Origin: Dictyophora rubrovolvata
Taxonomy: Eukaryota; Basidiomycota; Agaricomycetes; Phallales; Phallaceae
Direction of reading: 5' to 3'
NCBI GenBank assembly: GCA_029959195.1
Contig: CP114118.1
Location: 868,001-932,000 of the forward strand
Length of the DNA stretch: 64,000 bases
Shown here in pieces: positions 13,476-24,006 of the stretch. The notes under the pieces were generated by a model that ran no database searches, was not told where the DNA came from, and saw nothing but the letters and a program-made list of their open reading frames with translations. Every line of letters starts with the position of its first letter. The first letter of the stretch is position 1. Made by a program: the position numbers and the translations under genes.

Positions 13476-14108
13476 GCTTCGACTTGACGACTACATCACT
13501 TACATCAAAGCGAATTAGAAGAAATGGTTCTGATCTCCTAATTTAACGTAGTCAACCTCCAAGCCCATTCACAATTTGAGGCGTCGGTGTGAGTCTGAAT
13601 TCTTTGTAGGATGACTGAACTTGAACAGACCGTAATGCCGTTTTTGGAAACTCAACGAAATGCACTAAACGGGACTAAAAGAATTTGATTTGGATAAAAC
13701 AATTTTAGTGCAGCTGATAAGTCGACCGATCAACTGGGATATTAAGCTCGATGCCTTTTCTCTTGATGAGTGGTGGAAATATGCTAGTCTCCGGAAGACT
13801 AACGACAATTTATGCATCCTCCCATTGACCAACAACCTCAAAAGGCTGTCCCATTTAGAGAAAAGCTGGTGCGGAACGTCTGCAGCATTCGTGGGACAAT
13901 CGCAACACAATATATATTATAATGTTATGGACTCGGGTGCGAAAAACATACTAACCGCTTTTTATGATTTCGGTTCAACGTGCTGCTCTCAAAACTGGCT
14001 GGTGGGACGTCCAGTCTCAGCAAGCTTCAGGGTTGACGCGGACGAGTTGAACGTTGATGACTCGGGAGTCGGATTGGCTCACGTGCACAATCGGTAAGAA
14101 CGGTTCAC

Positions 14109-14149
14109 GAAATGTAATTGCGCCCAAATGACAGTGTCAAAATCGAGGA
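14109..14149 (+). repeat. Direct repeat copy 1 (41 bp)
   Basis: 41 bases matching 14431-14471 at 36 of 41 positions by eye, including the identical run ACAGTGTCAAAATCGA. Weaker similarity continues upstream (a GTGC-CAAT-GGTAA pattern precedes both copies). The copies are 322 bases apart, so this could be an old tandem duplication or the ends of a decayed element. Confidence 0.7.
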
Positions 14150-14430
14150 TGAGAAGAGAAGAACATCCTTCGATATATTCCGACTTTACGTGTACTAGCC
14201 TGCCAACATCGAGCACTGGGTGACTCGACCAAACCGCGAGAAGTACTAACGAAAATCTTCGATACAGTGAAACCCTGTTCCACATCCAAGCCCAAGTTGG
14301 ACAAACAACACATGCGCTCCCAGTGCTACTGCTCGTATTGCAATAACAATCCACAAATGTCTCATTATGGATGTACGATTGTCCGTTTGCTCCCTCGCAC
14401 TTGCTGATAGTGCCCAATTCAGGTAAAAAT

Positions 14431-14471
14431 GAAATGTGGTTGCACCCAAATAACAGTGTCAAAATCGAAGA
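14431..14471 (+). repeat. Direct repeat copy 2 (41 bp)
   Basis: Partner of the repeat at 14109-14149. It differs at five positions, three of them A/G transitions. No target-site duplication or terminal inverted repeat was recognised around the pair. Confidence 0.7.
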
Positions 14472-14819
14472 AGTGGAAACAGTGTCGTCTGCTTCTACTT
14501 AGCTTGGGCCAAAGATTCGCGCCTGCCATGCCGACACAGTAATGCAACTATGATGATTTGTTTTTAATAGAGTTACTGAAACGTCATTGGCCCTTAGTCT
14601 TTGATGTCGCATTGTTTATCCAATGGATTGAAAGTACGTGCTCACACGCAGTTTGAAATAGATGTACAGGGTTCAAACAAGACTCCACAGGTTATGTATT
14701 TATTGGCTAATGACGGTGCTTTCATGCACACTTTCATTCCTCTTTTTTACCCGGACGGTTCATTTCAGTAATATCAGTGACCTTATCCTCTCAACATTGC
14801 ATCGCAATCGACACTTAAC

Positions 14820-17800
14820 ATGTCCGAAACAGCTAGTTTGAATAAGAAAACAGTACACTTCGAGGCTCCAGACGAAGGTGGTGAAGGTTCTGGAAGGGTC
14901 TTGGAAGGGCCTTTCCGGGACGATAACGATTCTTCTGGTGACCAAGGGGCTGCGCCGGCTGTTGAGAATTTTAAATCTCCATCCATAAACGCTGCAGCGA
15001 CTTCCTTGAACGAGGAAAGCAAGCAACCTACCGCTGTGAAGGGCAAACAGTCTGATGAAACGATAGAAAACTTAGTGGCCCTCTTCCGCGATTTCCTTGG
15101 TGGGTTCCTTGTATATAAAAATTCATCACTCACATATTACTTTCCAGAAGCCGCGCCCAACCCAGCGAGATCTAATCATACTCCCACGCAACGAAACACG
15201 GCGAGGCGCAAAAGGTTTTTTGGACTGACCAAAGGTTCACAACCCGAAACTGGGTGTGAGTACTGTTGTTCTGTTTACTTTGGACATTAGATATAATGTA
15301 TATTAGCGAATAATCGATATGATTATGAACAGAAATATCCCAGGGATCGACCCGGAGAAGAGGTAGCTGACAACGCTCGGGTTTGGTTGACTTACCTTGA
15401 CGAAGCTGAAGTGTTTGATCGTGAGAGAGTAGATGGGTGGAAAGAGACAGTAGATGTTCTCCTGGTTTTTGTGAGCAGATTTTTTGTTTGTATTCATGCT
15501 TTTGAAGCTTACTATTTATCAGGCCGGTCTCTTTTCTGGCGTTATAACGACATTCGCCTCACAGGCTTCCCAAAGTCTACAGCGGGATAATACTCAAGTT
15601 TCGGCATCCTTATTATTCGAAATAGCCCAATTACTTCGAGCACAATCTAGCGGAATACCGTTAAACAACATTTCCAGCTCAACACTAACCCCTACATCAT
15701 CATTCACACCATCGACAAATGCCTTTTTGGTGAACGGTCTGTGGTTTACTAGTTTGGCAATCACTTTATCCACTGCGCTATTCGCCGTCCTCGCTAAACA
15801 ATGGCTATATTATTATCTGTCTTCTATCACTGGAACAGCCCATGAAAAAGCAAGGGCCAGACAGCTGCGGTTTAACGGGTTTGAACTGTGGAAAGTTGGT
15901 GCCATTGTCGATCTTCTCCCTATCCTGCTACATCTTGCTGTCGGCATCTTCCTCACAGGCATCATCATATTATTATTTCCTTTGGACATTCAGGTCGCCT
16001 GGACCATCGTCATAATCACGGGTATCACATATTTCCTATACTTTGTTTCTGTGATATTGCCCATTCGGTATCCGGAATGTCCATATACGACTTCGTTGAC
16101 GATTTACATCGGAATTCTCTTCTTTTTCTTGCAAGAAGTTCTCCGTTGGATTGGCGCGATTTTGAATAACTTAGGCTTTCAGGCTGCCCGGCGAAAAATA
16201 GCCCTTGATATTAATTCTTTTCAACATCTCCTTCGCTATACCCACGACCTCTTCCGACATGCATTTTCATTCATTTTGAGGTTAGTTGGCCCCATTGGTC
16301 GTGGTTTTCGAACACTCCGATCCTCCATATTCACTGAACAATTTCCCGAATTCACAAAGTGGAGAGAAGAACATAACAAGAAAGCTGTCGAAGATGCGGC
16401 TCTCCTCGATTTCGAGGCGCTCCATTGGCTTTATGCGACCTCTCCAAATAGGAGTGTTCGTCGAATTATTGCACGGTGTGTGGCCGTGCATCCAATTATC
16501 AGCCAGCGATTTGAATACGACAATCTCTACTATCTCCAGCAGGCTTTGGAAGTCAGCGACGTAGACATCGTGGATTTGCGTTATGGCTTGTGTCTAGATC
16601 TCCAGGCTGATGAGACCGAACACTGGCGTCTACTCCAGTCCATTACCGATGTGGAAGAAAGTCAACTGGAAGAAGCAGAGTATCAAAGCTATTCTCATAT
16701 TGCCGAGAAAGTACTACTAGGTTACAATCATGCCTACATTCTGAAGGATGGCATCAACAACGATCTCAAGCTTCCACTAGCCATGTGGTGCTATTTCTTC
16801 AAAGAGGCGTCAGGAGATCCTACAAACGCTGTGCATATACTCACCTCTAGATTGAGTGGTCTATTTGAATGGAAGCCTGATCCCACTCGCGAATCTATAC
16901 ATAATGTGGGTGCCGTATCCTTGGATATTGAAGAATTGGAATGGTGGAAATTTGAATGCCTTTACCGACATTTCTTAGATAATACCAAGCCTGATTATTC
17001 CCTGGACAAGACATTTGAAACACGTTATCTCCTCTTTATCACCATCTATCGTAACCTTACTTCTGATGAACCGCTCATTTCCGACAAAGAACAGAGACAG
17101 AAGTCCTTGTCGAATCTGTTTAACAACTTTTGGATTTGGCGTTATTCCAAACCCCGTGCCACATCCGAGCAGTACCTTGCCTTCTTCATTGATGTTTGCT
17201 GCGTGGATGCATTCTGGAGCGATCTCATGACGGATAAACGCAGACTTAATGCAGCGCGGTGTCTGGACCAGATTTGGTTAATGGACACCGACGTGACCAA
17301 CCGCTTTCTTTCTACGGAATGCCACGACCTCTCTCCCATATATCAATGGTGTTCACGAGATCTCGACCCAGGTCTCTCATGGCGCACAACTCCCATATTC
17401 ACACTGTTATTCATGCCACAGAACCGCACTCGTCTATGCACAATCCTCTCGAATGATTCGAATGCTGTATTTCGCCTCTCAAAATGTTTTCAAAACTCAT
17501 GGGATTTTGGGGATTTGCGTAGTGGCTTCATGCATCGGAACCTAATAGATCTCCTCAAGTCTGTGAACCCGAAGGTGCCTTTGTTCAACATTCTCTACAA
17601 CTCGTCCGTGCTTGTGCAACTATGGAAGTTCCTTGTCTTTCGAAATTGGGATGCCAAAAAGATTTTTCTCCTTATAAGATCGAAGCTTGACCAGGAGAAG
17701 TTAAATAATCTTTATGCTGTTATGAATGAACAAGTATATGAAGACTTGTACGCTATCCCGCCTAGGTCTTACAGAGACACAGATGCTCTTAAGGCATCTG

Positions 17801-18012
17801 CGCATGAGTTTGGACATATCATAGGTGTGTCCCGCCCGCGACTCGAGTCCACTACCGAACAATCTGCACCTGATTCGTGCGCGGCGGACAGGGATCATGA
17901 TATTGAAGAGCGTGCCCAGGTGCCTGATGCTAACGAGGTATTTCCGCAAGTTCTTCATCTTAGTCCCTCTATTAAAGCATATGTCCACAGGGAGGAGGCC
18001 TTCAATCCATAG
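14820..18012 (+). CDS. DUF6535 domain-containing membrane protein
   Basis: Four exons: 14820-15099, 15148-15255, 15307-15470 and 15523-18012. They sum to 3,042 nt, i.e. 1,013 residues in a perfect frame. The N-terminal 110 or so residues are acidic and probably disordered. The DUF6535 core is unmistakable: ARVWLTYLDEAEVFDRERVD, GWKETVDVLLVFAGLFSGVI, QVSASLLFEIAQLLRA, VNGLWFTSLAITLSTALFAV, LAKQWLYYYL, then FNGFELWKVGAIVDLLPILL. The core carries about four membrane helices. The C-terminal two thirds is a long soluble, helix-rich region with no motif I recognise. The family is known mainly from Agaricomycetes, is often present in many copies, and has no established function. The gene looks intact. 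Confidence 0.9.
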
Positions 18013-18723
18013 CTAATTGGACAACAAAGGCGTTCAAGCCTGTTTGGTCAAAGACATCCATCAAATAGATCAATAGCTGGCAGGAGTTGGATATATGTAG
18101 CACTTCAAATTTTTAATGCGAATGCGAATGAATTGCCTCTCTTCACTCATTGCAAGTGTTAGAATACAATCCTGTGTAAATTGTATATGTCATGAATTAT
18201 CGTGCAATTTGTAACAGGTATTATTGTATCCCAAAGCCAATCGCTTACAAGAAATGCCTAAACGATAATAATGGTGGTCATTTGTAAAACGAGGTCCAGT
18301 GGTAGCTCCCTTGCGTTCACATTTTCCTCATCTCTTTCTTCCATCTATACTGAAAATATCGACGTTGTTACGCATCTTACACGAATTGAAAAGAGTGTAC
18401 CGACGCGTTGAGAATGTTCCGAGATGATGCTCGTCGTTCTCATTTTCATCTTCGTTTTCGTTTCCATCCTTACTATCGCGAAATTGTCACAAAATTCATC
18501 GGAGATTGCAGTAAGGCTAGGAAGACAGCAACCATAGTGGGGCGGGAAGGCAGGTCTTCACCTACTAGTAACGCTATGATCTTGACTCTTTTCTCCTCTC
18601 ACAACGTTGCAGGCTTCTCAATGGCGAAAGTATTTCTTTTATTTTAGAGACCGCCAAAAAGTAGCCTCTGGGTGGAAAGTGAATATGATGAGTTCGAACA
18701 TATCAAGAACACTATAAAGCAAA
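18013..18723. other. Intergenic, convergent 3' ends
   Basis: About 710 bases between the converging DUF6535 and GCN20 genes, holding both 3' UTRs. A 79-codon open frame at 18408-18647 has no recognisable similarity and is not supported as a gene. Confidence 0.5.
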
Positions 18724-21700
18724 CTATGGTGTAGCTTTGACATTGCTAACTATTATTTTCTAGAATAACAGATCGAGCGAGAGTTTGAATTATGAAATAA
18801 CCATACTAACCTTGTAGCTTTGAACGTCTCCGTAGAATTTCTCGACCTTTCCATCTCCGCAAACCCATAGCTGGAAAAATGTAAATGATTGTGCGTCTTT
18901 GACAAAATTTATGAGTTAGACCAACCTCTTTCGCAACTGACGTGATGAATCGCTCATCGTGCGATATAATAATAACGCCACCATTCCAAGCGTTCAAAGC
19001 GGCCATTAATGCATCTAAACCCTGGGAGAAAATTAGTATATACACTTTGCGAAAACTGACCAAGCTCTAATTCACTTCTATATCCAGATGATTAGTAGGC
19101 TGTTGAATGTTAGATTGAGTAATTTCCTAACGAAAAAATTTATTGAGTTTGTACCTCATCCAATAGCAGTATATGAGGCTGCTGAAGAGATAGCGCGGCG
19201 AATGCCACTCGACTTTTTTGTCCTCCTGATAGGGTACCGATTAATTGTAGCCTGTAGGTTTTTTTTTTTAAAAAAAAAGAAGCATATCACTCCTAAATAA
19301 ACGCATACCCGATGATACCTGAAACCCTCATGTTAGACAACAGACACATGAGTTAACACATGAGTTGAAATTGACACACCAGTCAAACCGAATGAACCTA
19401 AATGATTGCGATATTCCTGTTCACTTCTTCCGGGAAATTTGGAAGCGAGGAATGATACTGGCGTCATTGTTGGAAGCAGAGTGTCGACGTGATGCTGTGC
19501 AAAGTAAGCAACCCGGACGCGACCATTGCGATTGACTTGACCAGACAGTGGTGTAAGTTCCCCGGTCAGTAATTTTATACTAATACCGAACCATGATCAG
19601 TCTAACTGAATAAAAATAAAATTTAGGGCATATAACATACAGGGTGGATTTCCCAGCACCATTAGCACCTTATAGTAAAGCAGAGAAACTAAGAAAAATA
19701 CGACGATGCAAGACTTTTACTCACCGACGATTGCGATGCGAGAATCTAGACCAACATCAATATCTATCCCGCTGAGAATGACGTTTTCGGGTGTATAACC
19801 AAAGGAAGCGTTGGATAGTTGTAGTAGAGGAGGCGATATTTTGTCCGCTTCCGGGAATCTGGCAATATGTGGTAATTTAATACTTGAGTTCTCGGTAATA
19901 TATTGTTGTCATACTTGAATTTTTCGGTATCTTCGGATGGGGGTGGCTCTAGCTCAGGCAGCTAAAAGGAATTTCATGTCTGTGTAAAAAACTTGGAATT
20001 GAATAAAATATTACCTTTTCCAAAATTTTAATTTTCATCTGTGCTTGAGAGGCTGATAGATTGTCAGAATTGGTCATATTATCAAATAAGGGATGAATAC
20101 CTCTATTGGCATTATACCGCCATCGATCGATGAAGGCTTGGAGATGTTGTCGATATGCCAACTGCGTCTCATATTCCTTGCGCATATTTCGCTCTCGTTC
20201 GGATTTCGTAGCGTAGAACTGAGTGAAATTTCTAAAAAGACAGTAAAAATGGTCGTAATGATTGGACAATTTTCAAAAAGACCGCCTTACCCTTTGTAAT
20301 AATCTAGACGAGCCGAATGTTGATGGACAATATCGGTTGATACTGCATCTCTGGAAAACGTAACGTTATGAGTATAATACTAAAAAGAAACCAAGTCCAC
20401 ACACAGAAAAGCTCGATCGTGAGATCTAAAACGTATTTAATCAGAATAACTCCACGGATTCGGGGGACAAAAAATTCGCACACGACTAATATGGTACCGG
20501 GCCACGTTTGTAAATAGTCTTCTAACCATGCCAGAGCGTTCAAATCGACTAGATTACATGTAAATAAGAATGCTCTAGTCAGAAAAACAACGACGCACTA
20601 TGATTGGAAGGCTCGTCAAGGAGTAGAAGATGTGGCTAAGCAAACAGCAATTATGACGTTGCGAATGAGCAGATAGGTACAATTACCTTGACGAAGAGAG
20701 CACGAGCAAGAGCAAGACGCATCCTGAAATAATTAGATCCTATCGTTGAAATATATAGGCACAAGGGTCTACCTCCATCCTCCACTGAATTGTTTCGTTG
20801 GCCTCAGTCGATCAGCCTCAGAAAATCCCAAACCTAATTACAAACAGAATGAGAGTAGAACGCAGCCGGAAAGAGAAATTCAATGCCTGCTAAGAGGGTT
20901 GCGGCTCGAGCTGGACCACTCTCCGCGTCCATATCGGCAAGCCTTTCGTGCACTTCCGCCAAACGAGACTGCGCTTCTTCCTTTGCCTCTGTATTCTGGC
21001 CATCGGAATTTTCAAGTTCTGTCAGTCGTGCATTAAGGTTTTGTTCTTCGCGTAAGAGATGATCTCGCCAAACATCCGCCTTCAACACAGACTCAATTGC
21101 CGGGGTATCGTCACCAATAACCTAACAGAGTTATTCACCTGTTAACACTTTAAAAAACACTGAAATAAACGAGACCGGCCTCTTGTTCTACGAAGAGTAT
21201 GGTTATGTGGGCAGGAATAGGCACCTGACGCAATGCGATGTTACGCAGGAGAGTACTTTTACCAACACCATTGCGACCGATCAAGCCGTACCGCCGACCA
21301 TAGGCCAAGGTTAAAGTAGCACCGGACCTTGAAAGAAAACAGTGAAGTTGAATCTTGTGCGGATATTGGTGAAACTTACAAGATACGATTTGAGCCGAAG
21401 TTGACGTCGATAGATTGAAGATGTACATCTTTACTTTTGCCTTTGGCATTAGCCGCAGCTTCCAGAGAGTTGACCTATGTACCTAGTTATAAATTATGCC
21501 AATGAGATATAATAATATCCCTACTTTCATGAATATTTCTTCATACGATTGCTGGGAAACATCAACAAAACTGACAACTAATTGAAATACAAAGAAAGGT
21601 CTACCTGTTTCCGCTGTGCTTCCAATAACTTTGAGCCTTCATACAAATCACGTTTAGCACGTTTGTCAATTTTCGCCTAAATACGATAAGTCTGAGATTC

Positions 21701-22248
21701 TTGAGAAGATATTATTCTACGCATACCCGAAGTTTGGCCTCTTGCTTTTCGAGCTTCTTAACATCGACCCGAGAAGCTCTTGAAAAAAGTATTAGAATTC
21801 AGGGCTACGACCTTAAATCTTGTACTTGCTTTGATTTGTTGACAGACTCCAGGTCTACACCCTCAGCGAAAGCCAATGTATTCGACATGGCTCCCGTCTT
21901 CGACATGTCCAAAACATTGCCCAGTCTACGAACGGCAGGACCTTTTGCCTTTGCTCTCAAATTGATTTGTTCCGAAAGCATATCATTCAGCCGTTGTACT
22001 AATTCGTCTAGCATCTTCTCCTGATTCTCACTCTCAGCAATTGCTGACGAGAGAATGCTGCGAGTAATCTGGAGGGTATCTTCATCTTCCCCAGCATCAT
22101 CTACCAAATAGCCAGCGATATATTGAACTATAATTTCCTCTGTTCCAGGAAGTGTATTGCGTATTTCTTCAGCGACATCCACGGAACTTACGGTCATAAT
22201 ATTGAGTATGGTGGCCGAGACAGGATCCAAAAGAGACGCTCGGGCCAC
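18724..22248 (-). CDS. GCN20: ABC-F ATPase, GCN20/ABCF3 type
   Basis: Soluble twin-ATPase protein; yeast Gcn20 works with Gcn1 at ribosomes to activate Gcn2 in the amino-acid starvation response. Start MARASLLDPVSATILN. The N-terminal helical region (VAEEIRNTLPGTEEIIVQYI) matches the Gcn20/ABCF3 family rather than other ABC-Fs. ATPase 1: LIGRNGVGKSTLL (Walker A), FSGGWRMRLALARALF (signature), LLLLDEPSNHIDLNAL (Walker B), VVSHDRAFLDAVSTDIVHQ (H-loop). Linker: KSERERNMRKEYETQ. ATPase 2: AIVGANGAGKSTL, GTLSGGQKSRVAFAALSLQQ, LLLDEPTNHLDIE, IIISHDERFITSVA. The last exon encodes only IIVSNVKATP and ends at 18724. There are very many introns; motifs are repeatedly split between exons, including two microexons listed separately. 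All ATPase motifs look complete. Confidence 0.95.
19076..19099 (-). other. GCN20: 24-nt microexon of GCN20 encoding PTNHLDIE
   Basis: Eight codons, PTNHLDIE, lie between an upstream AG (CT at 19100-19101) and a downstream GT (AC at 19074-19075). The preceding exon ends LLLDE and the next begins GLDALM, so inclusion restores the Walker B/D-loop of the second ATPase exactly and in frame. Confidence 0.85.
20405..20425 (-). other. GCN20: 21-nt microexon of GCN20 encoding the H-loop
   Basis: The minus-strand exon ATCTCACGATCGAGCTTTTCT is flanked by introns 20426-20481 and 20351-20404 (56 and 54 nt). Joined to ...ILV and DAVSTDIVHQ it gives VSHDRAFLDAV, the switch-histidine segment of the first ATPase. 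Skipping this 21-nt exon would keep the frame but remove the H-loop. Confidence 0.85.
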
Positions 22249-22383
22249 TGGGCTCGATGATAGTACTATCTCCTCCTTAGGGCCGTGTCTGAGGCCTTAA
22301 GTAAATTAAGGGTGAATTCAAATACTTCTTATATATACCTGGACTTCAGAAATTTGAAATCCTTCATCTCTCCGCCTCCAAAT

Positions 22384-22430
22384 ACCACCATTCAAAACAA
22401 AAGGATGGCGATCTAGCGGTGCAATGGAAG
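22384..22430 (+). repeat. Block A, 47-bp repeat
   Basis: Matches block B (22750-22796) at 45 of 47 bases. In the same reading frame both encode PPF-TKGWRSSGAME, so the duplication involved coding DNA. Weaker similarity continues on both sides. Confidence 0.85.
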
Positions 22431-22918
22431 GCGACACAGTAATGCTCGGTGCGTTGTATTCTGAACTTAATAACAATCACTCAGTACTTAGATATGACGT
22501 CATGCAGCATTTCTACGTTCATCAGCCAGAGGCATCTGGCACGCCGCACGCATTGGTAAAAGCTGGTCGAGCCCCTCCAACTTGGGGCCAGGCGGACGGA
22601 ACCACTGTCGATTCCTACGGTACCAACATGTATGGGAAGTTCCCATTCTTGAGGCTACACGGCAATGACTGGAAAGTCGATTGGATCGCTACCTTGGATT
22701 GTCCGGCTGGCATCGACCTTGGTTTGAAGTCCATTCTTCGCTCCCAAACACCACCATTCGAGACAAAAGGATGGCGATCTAGCGGTGCAATGGAAGACCA
22801 AACAGTAACGCTCGCTGCGATTCGCTACGTTACCTCTGCCGTGCTTGGTGCAAAAGGCAGCTTGACAAAATATGATGAGCATGCAAACAATGCCGCAACA
22901 ATACCGCCCTCGATTTAG
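22424..22918 (+). CDS. Hypothetical protein with internal repeat; possibly part of a decayed gene
   Basis: 164 codons from ATG to TAG; I do not recognise the family. The open frame continues upstream of the ATG in the same sense (LRLQIPPFKTKGWRSSGA), so the true coding unit may begin earlier through an exon I cannot place. The N-terminus (MEGDTVMLGAL) and a segment 122 codons on (MEDQTVTLAAI) are homologous because each sits in one copy of the repeat. The middle, with FPFLRLHGNDWKVDWIATLD, looks protein-like. No signal peptide or membrane span is evident. Given the broken neighbours, a relic or a fragment of a multi-copy family is as likely as a working gene. Confidence 0.35.
   Translation: MEGDTVMLGALYSELNNNHSVLRYDVMQHFYVHQPEASGTPHALVKAGRAPPTWGQADGTTVDSYGTNMYGKFPFLRLHGNDWKVDWIATLDCPAGIDLGLKSILRSQTPPFETKGWRSSGAMEDQTVTLAAIRYVTSAVLGAKGSLTKYDEHANNAATIPPSI
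22448..22491 (+). repeat. Block A right part, 44-bp repeat with block C
   Basis: Matches 23086-23129 at 39 of 44 bases by eye. Block A thus shares its left part with block B and its right part with block C, a mosaic of three partial copies. Confidence 0.8.
22750..22796 (+). repeat. Block B, 47-bp repeat
   Basis: Second copy of block A, 366 bases downstream; 45 of 47 bases identical, with the same reading frame (TPPFETKGWRSSGAME). Confidence 0.85.
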
Positions 22919-23085
22919 AAGACGTAACCCCTCCTCAATACGAATTGCTATTTATTCCCAGAGAACCCGTTAAATTAGTCAATCGCCTTGGTTTAGATCA
23001 TTTAAGATCTTCCCAAGTTACCACAGAAAGCCGCACAGGGTTCAGGGAGGCTCTTGTGGCTAGGGATGGGTCAAGTGTCATTTCT

Positions 23086-23129
23086 GGTGCGTTATATTCT
23101 GAACTTGATAATAATCACTGAGGACTTAG
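23086..23129 (+). repeat. Block C, 44-bp repeat
   Basis: Third, partial copy, matching 22448-22491. In the frame that encodes GALYSELNNNHS in block A, this copy has a TGA in place of the serine codon, consistent with decay. Confidence 0.8.
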
Positions 23130-23133
23130 GTCT

Positions 23134-23329
23134 TAATCCACAGGGGACGCCTCCATCTATATCCCGTCGACTGATAACTGCCGTGATCGCGGACACACCA
23201 GTTCCTCATTCAACCATTGACGACTTTAAGTCGTTCGTGTGGGTACTGTTTTGGGCTATAGTTATATTACAGGCTATGGTAAATTGTGAGGCCGAAATTT
23301 ATCAGTTTGAGGTGTACAGAGGCTTATGA
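23134..23329 (+). pseudogene. FunK1-like fungal protein kinase remnant
   Basis: The translation GTPPSISRRLITAVI followed by HSTIDDFKSFVWVLFWAIV resembles the C-lobe of fungal FunK1 kinases, where a GT-FMS/A-R segment precedes H--IDDLESF-WVLLW. Nothing matching the catalytic loop or DFG region was found upstream, and the frame ends soon after. Basidiomycetes carry many FunK1 copies, often as fragments. I regard this as a truncated, non-functional scrap; the family call rests on this one stretch. Confidence 0.5.
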
Positions 23330-23472
23330 GATCGTTGGTACTCCCCAGGCTCCGTGACCTATTTGGTTTCGGATTACCTGAAGCAGATATATTCCCGTGG
23401 CGGAATACAACGCATTAACATCAGCATACGATGGTAAACGGTGCATCCTAACTCAAAAGTCCGGACTAGGGG

Positions 23473-23961
23473 TTGGTTCATTGTCTCACCGCAACACTTC
23501 CACCTATACTTGAGCCTGGCCTTAAAGCTCATCTCAACAGCTCAGTGTCATTTGTCGCCCCAATTGTTTCAACACAGTCCGAATCAGTGTTAACATTGTC
23601 TCCAATCGACGAACAGATCACTTTGGTCCAGTCCATCGTATACAGTCTCATTCTTCAGGTAGAAGAGCAACGTGCCCGAGGCCTGGTCATTTGCCAGACG
23701 GTGTCTCAAGACAAGACTCTTGCTGAACATCTTGGTTTTGCTGTCTACCGCAGTGGCATGTCTGAGGAAGAAAAGCAACGACCATGGCGTGTGGCACATG
23801 CGTCTTGTCTCCAATCTTGCGACCTGACGCAGCTTGGGCGGGTGCCTTACTTTACAAAACAATACACTCAAGGGTTCGCTGGCAAATGCAATCCGTGGTC
23901 ACATCCGACTTCCCATGGCTTTCACCATTTATCGGTCTGCTACTCAAATGGTTCAAGTTAA
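23473..23961 (+). pseudogene. RecQ-like helicase C-domain remnant
   Basis: The reading LTATLPPILEPGLKAHLN, then RARGLVICQTVSQDKTLAEH and YRSGMSEEEKQRPW, follows the start of the second helicase domain of fungal RecQ-like DNA helicases (the LTATLPP motif, then RGLIFC-T and Y-G-MSEEER). The Walker A/DEAH half is missing upstream, and after EKQRPW the sequence loses similarity; the expected AT--LG-GVD segment is absent. Such helicases are often multi-copy and fragmented in mushroom-forming fungi. The 162-codon frame looks open only because the relic is young or by chance. Confidence 0.6.
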
Positions 23962-24006
23962 ATACCACTCGACTTTTTTCCACCTGATAGGGCGTCCATT
24001 AATTGC
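23961..24006 (+). repeat. Fragment resembling the GCN20 ABC-signature exon
   Basis: About 46 bases resembling 19201-19248 in the same orientation. Shared stretches include CCACTCGACTTTTTT, CCTGATAGGG and ATTAATTG, with a 2-base gap. The source region encodes, on the minus strand, the IGTLSGGQKSRVAF signature of the second ATPase. The copy has a frame-shifting gap and no matching sequence on either side, so it cannot be functional. Confidence 0.65.

Larger units (their letters stand above)
13476..14819. other. Gene-poor interval with imperfect direct repeat
   Basis: 1.34 kb between the MFS and DUF6535 genes. It includes an open frame at 13690-14097 (135 codons, ATG start) that matches no family I know and lacks clear splice partners. 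It also includes the direct repeat listed separately. The last 100-200 bases should hold the DUF6535 promoter. Confidence 0.5.

Noticed and set aside
13690-14097. 135-codon plus-strand frame as a real gene
   Set aside because: No recognisable motif, no splice context, and it runs into the repeated segment; left as an unsupported frame.
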